A DNA stretch of 64,000 nucleotides from Bimastos eiseni (lineage: Eukaryota; Annelida; Clitellata; Crassiclitellata; Lumbricidae), in NCBI GenBank assembly GCA_959347315.1, contig OY365810.1, positions 22,349,815 to 22,413,814 of the forward strand, written 5' to 3'. Below are positions 1 to 23,184 of this stretch, piece after piece. Position numbers and translations under genes: made by a program. Below the pieces are notes generated by a model. It had not been told where the DNA came from. It did not search any database and saw only the letters and a list, made by a program, of their open reading frames with translations. The stretch's first letter is position 1; every line of letters begins with the position of its first letter.

Positions 1-2089
1 CCAAATTAAATATTGAGCATGAAGTGATTAATCTGGGTTGATCTGTGTAATATCATACTGTTTATGGTACAAGTGAACTTATTTGCACACTCCCTGTATA
101 TACTCCATTTCTTGACTCAATTTGGTGTTAAGTCCCTCAAGCTAGTAACTTAACATGCCCTAATGTTTAACGCTCCATAAAAAAATTGCACTGTGACATT
201 AAATATTGACTTTTCCAGCAGTGTCCCTTTTTATTCAGCCTGGTTTATATGCTGCGTCCAGAGACTTCCTTTGCGACTTCACATAAATGAGTCCACACAA
301 TAACATGAAATTACTGCTCTTGCAAAAAGCTGTGTGTATATTACATTATGTTTAATAGCAGAAAGTCTGCAGATCTCTCAAAACACAGAATGCTTTTGTA
401 GCTTTGATGATGATTTTGAAGTCCAGAACAAATTGAAAAGTGAGATATTCAGTTAGACAAAGGTATTTCGAAATATGTGAAAGTTTCATGTTGTACAAAC
501 ATGGAAGATATTTTACCATCATAGAATCCAATTGGTGTTGATCAGTGGAAGTCATATATGGCAATGGTTTAATCACACAATTCAATCATTATTTTTGTGT
601 ATTATATCAGGCAAGCCTAAGACATAGTAAAGAGTGGAGATGTTTATTAATGAAGATCCTGTGCATTGCAATAATTAGCATTTGGTCAGAGATATAAATG
701 TGACTGGCTGGGAGAAAAGGTACCATACCTTTGGTTTTGACATTTTAGCATCTATCTATGTTCGTTTTTAAAGCAACTTCAAATGATGAAAATTTCATAA
801 AGATATCTTATACCATTCCACAGATATGCACTTTTGAACAAGAATGGTGAAAAGCGTCAATTTCAAGAAAATCGACCATGAAAAGTTGCTATGCTATAAG
901 ATGCAATTAATTAAAAATCTTTCAAATGTTACATATGAAACTCTGCAGATCTATCATAATGTATTAGTGAATGGTATTAGTCAATAGCGCTATGCTAAGC
1001 TTCTTCAATTGTTCATTTACTTCAAGCTGCCTTGATAAGTAAGAAATATTACCTAGTTGTGGAATGCCCACTTATGAAGCCTTTTATGTAACATTTAATT
1101 ATTTGAATTCTTGCAGCAAAATAGCCAAAAAAATTAAAATCTGATGCCATGATTTTGAAGTTCAACGTCAGTAAGGTCCAAAACAACAATAATAAATTTT
1201 GTCATATAAAGTCATTTTTCCCAAAAAAATTGAAATAGCTCCATAATTAGCAATCCCACAAATGGTACCTTTTCTGCCAGCCAGTCACAAATTATATATA
1301 GCAGCGGGTCCCCTTGATCCAAGCCATCATTTTAAAAGTCAGCACCAGCATAGAGCTCTTATGGGGTGGTGGTAAGACACCCTCCCTAATAGACGGTTAC
1401 ATAGCTCCCTAAGTAATAAATTCGCTTGTGCGGAAGGGGTCGAGTTCATAGGATTTAGAAGGTGAATCAATGATGATGTGCAGTAATTCCCTCTGGTCAC
1501 CTCCTTATTAATGAACAGGATCTTCACTAATCAACCGGTTCATTGCTAAATTAATTATATAAAAATGTTTATAAGATCTGTCAGGTGATAATTAGCTCAA
1601 CTAAAATGGTTGACCATCTTGCATTGTACTCTGGTGAGTTGTAAGCTACATTGTTAAGTTGTCTCAATTACAGTTTGAGGGATGAACCACTGCCATCAGC
1701 ATGGTCACTATTATTAGTTAATGAACAATTTCCAGAGCGTCATAAGGCAGGCTATGCGCTACGAGGGGAGGGCGCTATACAATGTGAAGTCTTACAGTTC
1801 TGTGGCTTCAGAATGCACTTGTAATGTTGACATCTCATGATTGAAGTCCTCAGCTTAGACTAAGACCTCTGATCCTTTGATATGCTGTTTGTATATAAAG
1901 AGTTCCTCTTTTTCTGTAGCATCATAACATGGCCAGTCTTTCGGAAACACTTTGGCAGGTCCATATTTCGAGTTTATTGAGTTTAATATCTTAACTAGGC
2001 TATAATATAATCATCATCTTCACCATCATCATCATCATAAAAATCATCATCGTCATCGACTCTTTATATCAGTTGTTTGAATTCCTGAT
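1..2089. other. AT-rich stretch, no gene recognised
   Basis: Short open frames here lack recognisable domains and splice context. A short CATCAT run lies near 2012-2060. I see no exon of the downstream potassium channel, although short S1-S3 exons could be missed by eye. Confidence 0.5.
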
Positions 2090-3130
2090 GTTCAATAAGT
2101 TCAATCTTACTTTTGGTAGTCTTGAACTCCATGTGATCTTCTGTATCTAACTCATTTCTACTGTCAGAATTCTTTTCTCATCTTGTTTCACATTGTTCAA
2201 CATTCCAATCCGCATAGGAAACTTGGTCGTATCATTGTTTCGTGTGTTTTTATCTTGGTTTTCTTTACTAATTCTCTGTTGCTTCATATCCTGATCATTA
2301 ATCCAGCAAATGCATGTGAAGTGTATTCAATTCTTCATTGTACATGTATGTCTTTTTCGTTGCCGCCATCTGTTTTTATCATCCCTCTTAGATAGACAAA
2401 TTATTCTAGGTTCTCAATAGCCTATTCTTGGATTGTGATTGTTATTGGGTCTCTTTGGTATCCTGACTCTCCATTTTTTGGATTTCTCTGGGCCCAATCA
2501 TTTACTGTCTTTGTCAATCTCTGTCTCATGATATCCTGTTGGTAATGTTATGGTCTGCTTTTGGTGAAGAGACTCATTTAATCAGCAAATTGGAGATAAT
2601 TCACAAGCCTTCCATTTAATTTCATTCTTGTTGTGGTATTGTGGAGGCTGAGTGACATTACTGCTTTTAATGCTAGATAAAATAGTTATGGGAATAAGAT
2701 ACATCCTGGTCTTACTCCCATTTTCATTTGAATGTATTGTGTGCTCTGTTTATCTACTTTATGCAAGTTGACAAATTTCAATATATCTCTTTTACATGTT
2801 GCATCGATTGCTCTGGTATTCCTGCATTTTCATCACTATCCACATTCCATTATGACACAAGTTGTGATTCATTTTTCAGTGTCTGTCTCATTTTGATGAG
2901 TTGATCAATTGTGATTCTTCCTGGCCTGAAACCGGCTTGCTCTTCTCCAAGTGGTCTTTCAACATATTCCACTTCATTCTGTTTTCCATCATTTGGTTAA
3001 AACATTCCTGGAATGTTCTGTGGGCTGATGCCTCTGTAAATTTTACATTCATATGGATTTCTTTTAATTTCAAAGAGAGATGCAATTGTCGATTTTTGCC
3101 CACCATGTTGAATCTTTGTAACAAGGCATA
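2090..3130 (-). mobile_element. Decayed non-LTR retrotransposon (reverse transcriptase region)
   Basis: Read on the minus strand, conserved reverse-transcriptase blocks occur in the expected order. A motif like 'YRGISPQNIPG' lies near 2997-3040 (compare NYRGISLL in LINEs). GEEQAGFRPGR followed by ITIDQLIKMRQ lies at about 2886-2953. MGVRPGCILFP is near 2697-2725 (compare GVRQGCILSP), and NGRLVNYLQFAD is near 2580-2620, where active elements carry the catalytic YADD/FADD. Stops and frame changes separate the blocks, so this is a fossil. Family assignment beyond non-LTR (CR1/L2/I-like) cannot be made by eye. Confidence 0.7.
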
Positions 3131-3219
3131 GCTTCATCATCTCCAGTTCCACTTGTCTACCAGTCAAAGACTCCACTCCACACCAGTCTCCAATTATCAG
3201 ACTCTCGTTCAACTCCAGT

Positions 3220-6200
3220 TCACTTGGCTAAGTGTACATACATAGCGACAATAATCATAATTTTGCTATACTAGTATGTTAATAATTATGCATGCAATAA
3301 GATACTCATAATAGGAATGAACTGGATGACCTTTGTTGACCATCTAGCAGCAGACATTGCATACAGGTGGGTTCCATAATTTGACCAATAGACTAGGCCT
3401 ACATATTTTTTAGTATGCCAAGGTGTTACTTAGTTATTTTTATCACTAGATTTGATGGCAACATCATTGCAATTCATAATGTTCCCTCTGAGCTGTCCAA
3501 AGGTGCGTGCGCACTGGCCGTGGAGATGGCGCACACAAGAATTTACTGTGTGCACACAAATTGTTTGTGCAAAATTAAAAAGCCATGATTTCTTTTTATG
3601 AAACTACGTAAATCGAGTCTCCTATAGCCGGCTGCAGGTTATGATTGCCATTTGACTAATCCAGATTATCACATAAGTCACAAAGGCATAGAAGTCAGAG
3701 AAGAACTGGGTTTCTTCCGCCTGTTTGCCATGGCACAAAACTAAGGTGTATATTGCATAATAATGTTTAAAAACTGTAGAACTGTAGGGCCACTGTAGAA
3801 GTCTTTCTTTCCCTCTCAAATACGCAAGGAATTCACCAGGAAACAGTCCTATTCTTCATTGATGACATTGGCCTGAGTGCCTGTTACCTTCTCAGTGGCG
3901 CCTTTTAAGACTACATAAATAAATTCCCAGCCGTTAAGGAGTGGCCAAACAGATGAAGTCTTTCACATACAGTATTTTGTAACAATTGCATTACACCAGA
4001 CTTAGAACACCGAAACATGACAACTCTGACAGATGAGATGAGTTCTCACTAAAGCAGTGCTTTACGATTGTCCATAAGATTAGAAAGTGCATGGTTCTCA
4101 CACTATTTGTCAACACTGGCAAAAGATGTTTATTCATTTGAATTTGTATCTTGTATTATGTTTAGTTAAATAATTAATTACAGCTCAACACTGGCTTAAT
4201 ATAAGTCTTAGTCTTATCTGTTGTTTCTTGATTCAGACTTCATTGTCGTCATTGCTTCAATTGTTGTTCTGTCCATTGGATCAAATGGACAAATTTTTGC
4301 AACATCTGCGATTCGGTAACAATCTAATTACTTCTTAGAATAATTGGCATTCATTAACTGATATTGTCTACACAATGAATGAGGGCATGAGGAGGATGAG
4401 GACAGGGAGGATCAGGAGGAAGATGAGAAGGGAATAGGGAAGCAAAAATGGGAGACATGGAAGAAGGCCAGTTTGTTAATGTCAGCTCCAAGAAGTGGTT
4501 GTGGGTTTTTAATGTTTACAACTTCATTTTCTTTATGTCATCATATGTTTGATGTAGCTGGCCAGCATCCCATTGATAGCCTGTTATCTTGCAACCAGTA
4601 CACTTTTTATAGCCAGGTAAGTTCACCTTAGAATGTTAGTACAACTCACAGTTAGAAATACACCGTATCTTTATGCTGTAGTGGGTCTCAAGTGTGATTA
4701 ATGTAATCACATTCACTTGCTTATGTAGTGCCTCTTCAAGAAAGCTTGTCAGAGATATTCCTGACCTGACTATTCAAGATACGTCTCCAAGAGAATGGTG
4801 TTCAACCACTTTGTGAAGTAGAGAATACAGATAGAAGAAAAGCTTTACACGAAAACAGCACAATTTATAAAAGAAAATGGCAATTCTTTCAAAACCCTTA
4901 TACAGTTTACAGAATAATACTTTTGAATGAAGTTTTAAGAAATTAAAGTGCCTAATATTGTTTAGTGGTAAAAACTGACTTGTGACAGGAAAATAAAACA
5001 GAAGATTCGCTACTAATATCATATGCATGCTGAGCCCAAACAGAAGCATCTTCGAACGATGCTTTTATGATGCTACTGCTTATTGAGTCTAAGTAGAGAT
5101 GCAGTATTATATCTCCCTTTTCTCAGAAACTGATAAGAATTTCTTCCCTATTTTGACGATACATCTTGAAAAAAGACATTAAACATTTTATGCAAGCTGC
5201 ATTTGCACAATGTCTAGACCGTATTTAAAAGTAGGTTTAAGATGGTAGACCTGTGTCGTTAAGAAGTCAGTATCAGCCAATTGGTCATAACATCCTATAT
5301 TAGGTGTACATTTAGCATTTTTACAGCGGCAGATTGTTGATTTTGCTAGCCCAGAATATTAGACAAAGTCAGCACATAGTTACTGTTACTGTATTGAACA
5401 ATGAATTGGCAGTTGACAGCTGCATTTGAAAGTGTAAGTGAGTTTTATTTTAGACCAAAGGGATTGAAATTGGTTTGATGCACTTCTGGGGATGTCTGGT
5501 CTATGTGGAAGTGTGTCGGCATTTCTATCAGCAGCATTTGCAAATGAACATCGTCCTCATTTGATTGCTTAATAACCTGGCGAGCAATAATGGCATTCAC
5601 TGTTTGTCAAAACATGTGATCTGTTAACTTGGTTGAAAGGGCCAAATAGATTTTCCAGTAAGTTAATCTTGACATTGAATTCAAAGTGAACTCAAATCCA
5701 CAATGAGATGAGTCTCTAAAGCAACCAAAAGATTGCTTTGGAAGTCATATCAGTGGTTAGTAGTATTCTGATTTCTCGGCATTGTCAGGATTAGACTAAA
5801 ACAGAATTAAACGAATCATTGCATGTTTGCTCATGTTGAAGGGATGGCATCAATTACAAAATTGGAAGCAACCATAGCATAGTAAGGAGTATTGGATTTA
5901 TTCATTCATATGCAGGCACTGGTGCATCAATGATTGATGCCTAGTGTTTTCTTATGATGGTGCAAAAAAACTGATAAAATAAGGTTAAATTGGGCAGGAA
6001 CTATTTTGATTATTGCCTAGAAAGAGCTACAGAATAACCATCAAGTAATTGTGGCATAATCGATGACTGCCACGAAGACAGCTTAGCTTGCAAAGCGGTG
6101 ATTAACATCAGTGAACCTTAGCTGTGAGAGTGATATAAGTTGTCTAGTCACTACTTAGAGGGAATACACAACATCGTGATTCATCCACTTTCAAGTTTAT

Positions 6201-7057
6201 GACGTCGAAGAGAGTTTTTCGAATTGTGAAATGCACTAGATTTATTATCAGATGTAGAACTTTATGAGGCTCTTTATTTTCATCATCATGAAATGATAAT
6301 GACTTGCGATGCGCTGGCTGATGATATGGCATTCAATGCACTCCATAAAAGTAATTTGCCTTCAGTGCTGCAGGTACAATTAATTTTCTTAATTAATATC
6401 TAGGAAATATGTCGAGCGTTGTTCTAAACGCAGGCTAATAGCACTAATCATAGTCAACTGTAAATGAAGGTCATGTCTGTGTAAATGAATTAATCTTTTG
6501 GTGCACTTAGTTCAACAAGTCTGAGAAATTGATTGAGCTTGGTTTTCAAGGCTTTAAACTCAACTGATCTTTTGCTTCAGAATTTAATGAACCATGGTAT
6601 TGTAGGACAGCATCTGAAAATTTTGGAATAATTTCTCTTACCTAAACTTTGCAGATGGTTGTCATTGTCTTAGGCAATTAGCTAAATGTATTATTTTATT
6701 GACAATTATAGCAATCATTCTGTTATTTATCTTGTATAACAACTTGTGTATATGACTGTAACTGTTCTTACTGTAATGTTGAAATATTATGTGCAATTGC
6801 AGGTGAACCTGAACTTGTACTTTTGTGTGATGACTGGGATTTTCCAGAGCATTGACAGCTAGTTGCTTGGGGTTAACATTCAACCAAGAGTCATGCCATA
6901 AATCGTGCCATAAGACATGCCATAAGTCGCATTACGAGGGCACTTGTGTGGCAGTTGCAAATGGGTTCAACCACTCAAGCAGAAAGAAACTGATGTGACA
7001 AAGGAAGCGTTCAGTAAACTAAGCCAAACTAAGCCTCAGTCTGGGTGATCTTTAAAA
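3220..7057. other. Non-coding stretch, nothing recognised
   Basis: AT-rich sequence with scattered short open frames that look random. No domain, splice-framed exon or repeat with readable ends was recognised. One TAGGCCTA palindrome lies at 3394. Confidence 0.45.
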
Positions 7058-7288
7058 TACAATAAAATGCAACTGTTATCTCGTATTGCCCTTTTACACT
7101 TAAGTTCACACACGCCTCGACGTGCAACTGCAGTTGTACTGCAGAGCAATTATGTGTGAAGGACTTGCTCAAGTGTGCGAAGGACTTGCCCTACACAGTG
7201 ACGCCTGTGACGAGAGTCGAACCCGCTCACTCAGCGCAAACTGAGCATTTCGGGCCGACCGTTCTAACCAATCGGCCACCATGCTACA
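7058..7288 (-). mobile_element. tRNA-derived SINE, family A, reverse copy
   Basis: On the minus strand the element begins with a tRNA-like head (TGGCCGATTGGTTAGAACGG, A-box-like) and a B-box-like GGGTTCGACTC. A body shared with the copies at 12296 and 49137 follows (GCAAGTCCTT, AATTGCTC, ACTGCAGTTGCAC, GAGGCGTGTGTG). The 3' tail is A/T-rich. The head resembles a tRNA, but the extra body and multiple copies mark it as a SINE, not a tRNA gene. Confidence 0.65.
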
Positions 7289-7588
7289 CAGTTACAATGG
7301 ACAATGGCAACAATGATGATGATGATGACAATAGCAGTACTGCAATCGTCACTATCCATAGCTGCGCTGAGCAGACATGAGAAAATACAGGGAAGGACCA
7401 AGAATACTGTCCAAATACTGACATCTTAGTAATTTTATTTTGTAATGATGCTATATGACGTCACAGTTTCTGGTTACCTAAGAACACTTTCTTAATCTGT
7501 TTCACTTGGGAAAATGTCCCACATGAATGGGAGGCTGTGCTGGGAAAGTCTTGCCTATGTCTGCAACGATTGCTATGGAGAAGGATAC

Positions 7589-8385
7589 CAGTGTTGGGCA
7601 TGAGGCCAAAACCTCGAGACCGAGACCAAGACCGAGAGGTCCAAGACCAAGACCGGGTGGTCCGAGACCAAAACCAAAACCGAACGTTCAAGACCAAGAC
7701 CGATACTCTTTTTTTATAAACAATTCAATTTATTAAGATGCTAAAACATCAATTTTATTGCTGAAGAATGCTTAATGCGAAATGCTTAATCTTAATAATG
7801 GTCCAGAAAACAGTTTTACTGGCAATCTGAACTTTTGCAGTTTCAGCCCTTTGCTTCGGCCTGAGAATATCACACTATAGATTACTTACAGTATACGATA
7901 GGTTATGAATAAGACATCTGAACAAGTAGATTAATGTTCTGTTTGAATGGTGTAGGCCTACTTGTACTCGGAATTGTAGGTTAACAGTGACTACATGTGG
8001 CTGACTACATAAGTATCAGATTGTTTCAAAACCTTGACATTTGTGAAAGCAAATTTGAAATGGATGGTTCCATTGCAAATGCATTTTTTACCCATAGTAC
8101 CATGTATATATAGATGGTCATATAGCATGTCATAAATCGATATCAAGCGCGTAGGTCCTAAACATCCGGTGTCTCTAATAATAAAACATAACCGACAAAA
8201 TATGAAAGAAATTGCTTTGAGACAGCAAATGACCAAGAACGCTAAAGTCAGACAGAGACCAATCCCAAGATCTTTCCTGTTAGATCAAGACTGACACAGT
8301 CAAGTCCAAGACCAAGACTGATGGTCCGAGACCAAGACCAAGACCGCAGTTTTCCGCAGTGGTCTCAAGACCACGGTCATCCCTG
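7589..8385. mobile_element. hAT-like non-autonomous DNA transposon
   Basis: The left end starts CAGTGTTGGGCATGAGGCC, and the right end reads, reversed, CAGGGATGACCGTGGTC, both hAT-style termini. The flanks are AAGGATAC (7581-7588) and ATGGATAC (8386-8393), an 8-bp target duplication with one mismatch. Subterminal repeats of an AGACCAAGACCG-type unit occur at both ends (about 7610-7705 and 8265-8370). These create spurious RPRPRP/DQDR open frames. No transposase was seen in the 797-bp body. Confidence 0.6.
7605..7706. repeat. AGACCAAGACCG-type subterminal minisatellite
   Basis: Imperfect direct repeats of GAGACCAAGACC lie inside the left end of the hAT-like element. A matching cluster sits at its right end. 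The arginine/proline-rich translation is a by-product of the repeat. Confidence 0.7.
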
Positions 8386-8393
8386 ATGGATAC

Positions 8394-9045
8394 TGAGGAA
8401 TGCACTTTCTTTCAGAATCACTTTATTCTGGATGATTGGTCAGCCACAGTGCTAATGGGTGCCACTTGTTGCAACTGACACCTGATGTCCTCAACTGTCA
8501 ATTATATATGCACGGACAACAACGTCTAGTCATGATATTCATATTGTTCCAATATATTCATGCAAGACCGTTAGGAAGAGCAATTTTGAGGCCCTTGCAA
8601 CTGGTTATGATACGGAGGGATCTAACAGTCGTGGCCTTGACAGTCTATTAAAATTTAGCATGTTCTAAACATTGAGTCTTTCTACAATATTTGAAGAAAA
8701 TATGTTGAATGTCCAAATTTATATGCCAATATCTGTAGCATACAAAGTGCATTGTTTTCTAGAAATTCATTTATGAATAACATTGATTTAAACTTTCATA
8801 ACTAGTCTGACCCAGATTCCCTAGTGGAGTTTCTAGAGTCTAATTTGTGATTGCTGATGCAGCAGGCACTATTATTCTAACCATTATGAATTTTCAAGTT
8901 TTCCATTACCTGTTTTCTGTACAACACCCAACATTCAAACAAGCTCACGTGTGTTTCAGCTGCTAGCCATTTAATGTCTTCTCAACGTTAACATGCATAG
9001 GCCTATGCAATTTACAAAAGGCTGGTCTTAGATTTTGATGATAAA
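8394..9045. other. Non-coding stretch, nothing recognised
   Basis: No domain or structured repeat seen. A TAGGCCTA palindrome lies at 8998-9005. Confidence 0.45.
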
Positions 9046-9180
9046 ACTTAATGGTCGCCCTGCATGGCTGCTGACAGTTAAATTCAACTCCTGTAATAAA
9101 CTGTCATCATTCCTTCATACTATGTCTGTAAGTATACTGCAGTTTTGTCAGTTTGAAAATAAAAGAAAAAATCGTTATTA
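9046..9180 (+). repeat. Dispersed repeat D, copy 1
   Basis: The segment GCATGGCTGCTGACAGTTAA, then CTGTCATCATT and an A-rich tail, is closely matched at 16387-16523. It looks like the 3' end of a short retroelement (SINE or LINE tail). Confidence 0.55.
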
Positions 9181-9391
9181 TGATACTGATAAGTACATTG
9201 TGATGAAGTGCCGATACAAATCCAAGAAATAAGACATGGTCTACGGTGATGATATACACCTGCTATGCCTGAAACAATGTAGCTCATGTCACTAATGACT
9301 GGTTTCTACCAGAGTGTGACATGGGAACCACCCCATCTCCATGAGGTTTGTCCCCATTTCCACCCCATCCTCATTAGATCTGTCCTTATCC

Positions 9392-9591
9392 NNNNNNNNN
9401 NNNNNNNNNNNNNNNNNNNNNNNNNNNNNNNNNNNNNNNNNNNNNNNNNNNNNNNNNNNNNNNNNNNNNNNNNNNNNNNNNNNNNNNNNNNNNNNNNNNN
9501 NNNNNNNNNNNNNNNNNNNNNNNNNNNNNNNNNNNNNNNNNNNNNNNNNNNNNNNNNNNNNNNNNNNNNNNNNNNNNNNNNNNNNNNNNNN
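9392..9591. other. Assembly gap of 200 N
   Basis: A run of unknown bases. The round length suggests a scaffold placeholder, so the true gap size may differ. An upstream exon of the potassium channel could be hidden here. Confidence 0.99.
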
Positions 9592-9682
9592 GACAGGTCA
9601 CAGAAGACAATGGATGACGTCATAGGCAGTCACGTGACAGTCCAAGTGACAAAGTGGCCCAGAACTCTCACTTACCTCACTA

Positions 9683-9683
<1 letters not shown>

Positions 9684-9725
<42 letters not shown>

Positions 9726-9726
9726 G
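9684..9726. repeat. (TA)n microsatellite
   Basis: A near-perfect TA dinucleotide run just right of the gap. Confidence 0.9.
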
Positions 9727-10094
9727 ATATTTTAGCATTCCTGCAGGGACCTCCACTAGTTGTCCGCTTCCTCCAACCATCATAATCTCATATTTCATCT
9801 CCTGACAAGTAATCTGCCCTAGATCTTATTCCTACTGTCTTGCTCAAAGAGCGTTTTGGGTCTAGTAACCGCATACATCATCAACTTCTTACCTTCTTAC
9901 CTGTTTGCTCATGGCATTGTTTGCTGTTTTCTGAAAAATTGTCTTGTGCCCAATTATTTATAAAACTAATCAAATCAGTTGACATGTCTCTGTTTTTGTC
10001 TCAACCTCAACAGAAGCAGATTTTGTATTTGATCTGTGGATTCTTTGAGTCTTGCTGTGGTTCACAGCAGAACTGTATTGGGCTGTCAGGTCTT

Positions 10095-10620
10095 CTCTGT
10101 GGTTTTCTTGTATTCTCTGTGGTTCTCTTGTGTTCTCTGTGGTTCTCTTGTATTCTCTGTGGTTCTCTTGTGTTCTCTGTGGTTCTCTGGTGTTCTCTAT
10201 GGTTCTCTTGTGTTCTCTTGTGTTTTCTTGTGTTCTCTGTGGTTCTCTGGTGTTCTCTATGGTTCTCTTGTGTTCTCTTGTGTTTTCTTGTGTTCTCTGT
10301 GGTTCTCTTGTGTTCTCTGTGGTTCTCTTGCATTCTCTGTGGTTCTCTTGTGTTCTCTGTGGGTTTTTTGTATTCTCTGTGGTTCTCTTGTGTTTTCTGT
10401 GGTTCTCTTGTGTTCTCTGTGGTTCTCTTGTGTTCTCTGTGGTTCTCTTGTGTTCTCTTGTGTTTTCTTGTGTTCTCTGTGGTTCTCTTGTGTTCTCTGT
10501 AGTTCTCTTGTGTTCTCTGTGGGTTTTTTTGTTCTCTGTAGTTCTCTTGTGTTCTCTGTGGTTCTCTTGTGTTCTCTGTTCTCTTGTGTTCTCTGGTTTT
10601 CTTGTGTTCTCTGTTGTTTC
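10095..10620. repeat. 20-bp minisatellite (GGTTCTCTTGTGTTCTCTGT)
   Basis: About 25 tandem units of a 20-bp pyrimidine-rich repeat with point variants, some units short by a few bases. Because 20 is not a multiple of 3, all three plus-strand frames and two minus-strand frames stay open, giving long FSVVLLCSLW- or TENTREHKRT-type translations. There is no start context, splice structure or recognisable domain, so I call it a repeat and not a gene. Confidence 0.9.
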
Positions 10621-10624
10621 ACAT

Positions 10625-21503
<10,879 letters not shown>

Positions 21504-22590
21504 CCCGATATTTTGACCATTGCTGCTCTACATATGGTCAACCAATGTCCAGTCTTGCATGGCTGAGCACCGTTGGTGTGGATTACTTGCAAAGCCAAGT
21601 TTAATACAGAATATCATCTTGTTCAGTACTGAGCTCGCAACATGACCACTTTTTTCAGCCACAGTGACATGTGACCTCATCAGACGAGTCAAGTGGAAGA
21701 AATCAGAAATCTATTGTACAGCAGTTTAAGAACTCTGCAATTAGGCGTACTCTTAAAAGGAACATCAAATGTCAGACAAACATGAGGCTCATATTGAAAC
21801 ATTGTCACATGGGGCTTCATATGCCTATTGTATGCCTTATACATGTCCAGTATGGGAATCGTCCAGTATGGGAATTGTCTAGTATGGGAATCGTACATTG
21901 AACAAACTGAACCAACCCATCAGGTTGAAATGCAACAAACACTGGTGAAATTTTAACTAATCATCTTCCTAATTATTGGCCGACTAAGAAGAACTTGTAA
22001 TGCATACCAAACTGCTCTCATACAATTGGCATATAGGACCATGTCACTGTACTGTTGCCATGTATTGTTGAGGCCATACTGGTTCATTCATTCATTTCAA
22101 AAATTTATATTAGCACCCCTTCAAAAAACCTACTCAGAGGTGCTCTCAGCAAGGCTGTGGCCCCAAAAAAATGATTTGAGGAGACGATAGAAGGTTGGCC
22201 AGATTGTTCCTAGGGAGTATGAGCAGGTTGAGGTAACACAACAAGCACTGAAACATCTGTGTCAAACATGCACTTGGATTTATCTGTTTTGGCTGTGGAA
22301 AGGACATCGTTAACAAATATAAATTATTTTGCTGTTGTTGTTTTCTCTTCTCATGAGAATTGTTGTGCAGGGGTCTACTTTGCTTTTGGCAGAGACATAC
22401 TCGGCTGTAACATACGCTAATGCAGTTTGCAGGGGTGCATTGCAAGTAGGTTTACTTTTTATAAAACATGTTTTCACTCGTTTTTTACCCTCAGTTATGT
22501 TCTGTGCTGAAACATGAATATAGAAGTCACAATGTCTGCTATTTTAATTAAGGACTTGATTTGTTTTTAAATCACCAAAATAAAACCAGA
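21504..22590 (+). other. Probable KCNQ1-like 3' untranslated region and flank
   Basis: No clear AATAAA lies close to the stop. The first candidate I see is near 22578-22583. A segment at about 22085-22165 resembles the dispersed repeat that contains GAGGTGCTCTCAGC. Confidence 0.35.
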
Positions 22591-23007
22591 TATTCTTTTT
22601 TATTTATATAGTTGTTACTGGACATGAAAAATGCATCTAAGGTATTATCTGGCATACCGTGGGGTCGGGTCGTCTGTGATCTAGTGCTCTGGCCATTTTA
22701 GTTTTTATAGGTCTTAGTCAGTGATACTAAACCGATATCGCAATAGTCAGACAATCTGATGTTGACACTGAAGAACGTTATTCAGACAGTCAAGACTGCT
22801 GAAGACCAAAATGAAATGAGAAAAGTTGATTAATTGTTATCCATTGAATGCAAATATCAGATATATGTTCATAATCCGGTTCCAGAGGAAATAACCTCTG
22901 GTCGTTTCACCTCTAGAGACTTTCAACTCTTGGGACTTTCACCTCTGTTGAGGGTTATACTTATATCGTCCAACTTCTAGTACAATTATCATCTAAAGTT
23001 CTTCAAC

Positions 23008-23180
23008 CGAGCCATATGCATCACCCCACCACGTCTCTGGAATGATCTGCCTCCTGACTTTTACACTTTTCGGTTCCTCCACCTTCATTGCCAATGCAAT
23101 ACAACTGTTATTTGATATCGCCCTTCGTACAGTTTAGTTCAGAAGTGCACATACGCCTCCACGGCCACCATGCCCTGAAT
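23008..23180. mobile_element. LINE tail remnant next to a reversed SINE family A tail
   Basis: From 23008 the plus strand reads ITPPRLWNDLPPDF, a LINE ORF2 C-terminal motif. From about 23097 the sequence is the reverse of the family A SINE 3' end (TTTGATATCGCCCTTC, AGTTTAGTTC, TGCACATACGCCTCCAC). Confidence 0.5.
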
Positions 23181-23184
23181 CTAA

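Noticed and set aside
7527..7736. Arg/Pro-rich frame (RPRPRPRGPRPRP)
   Set aside because: Falls in the subterminal repeats of the hAT-like element.
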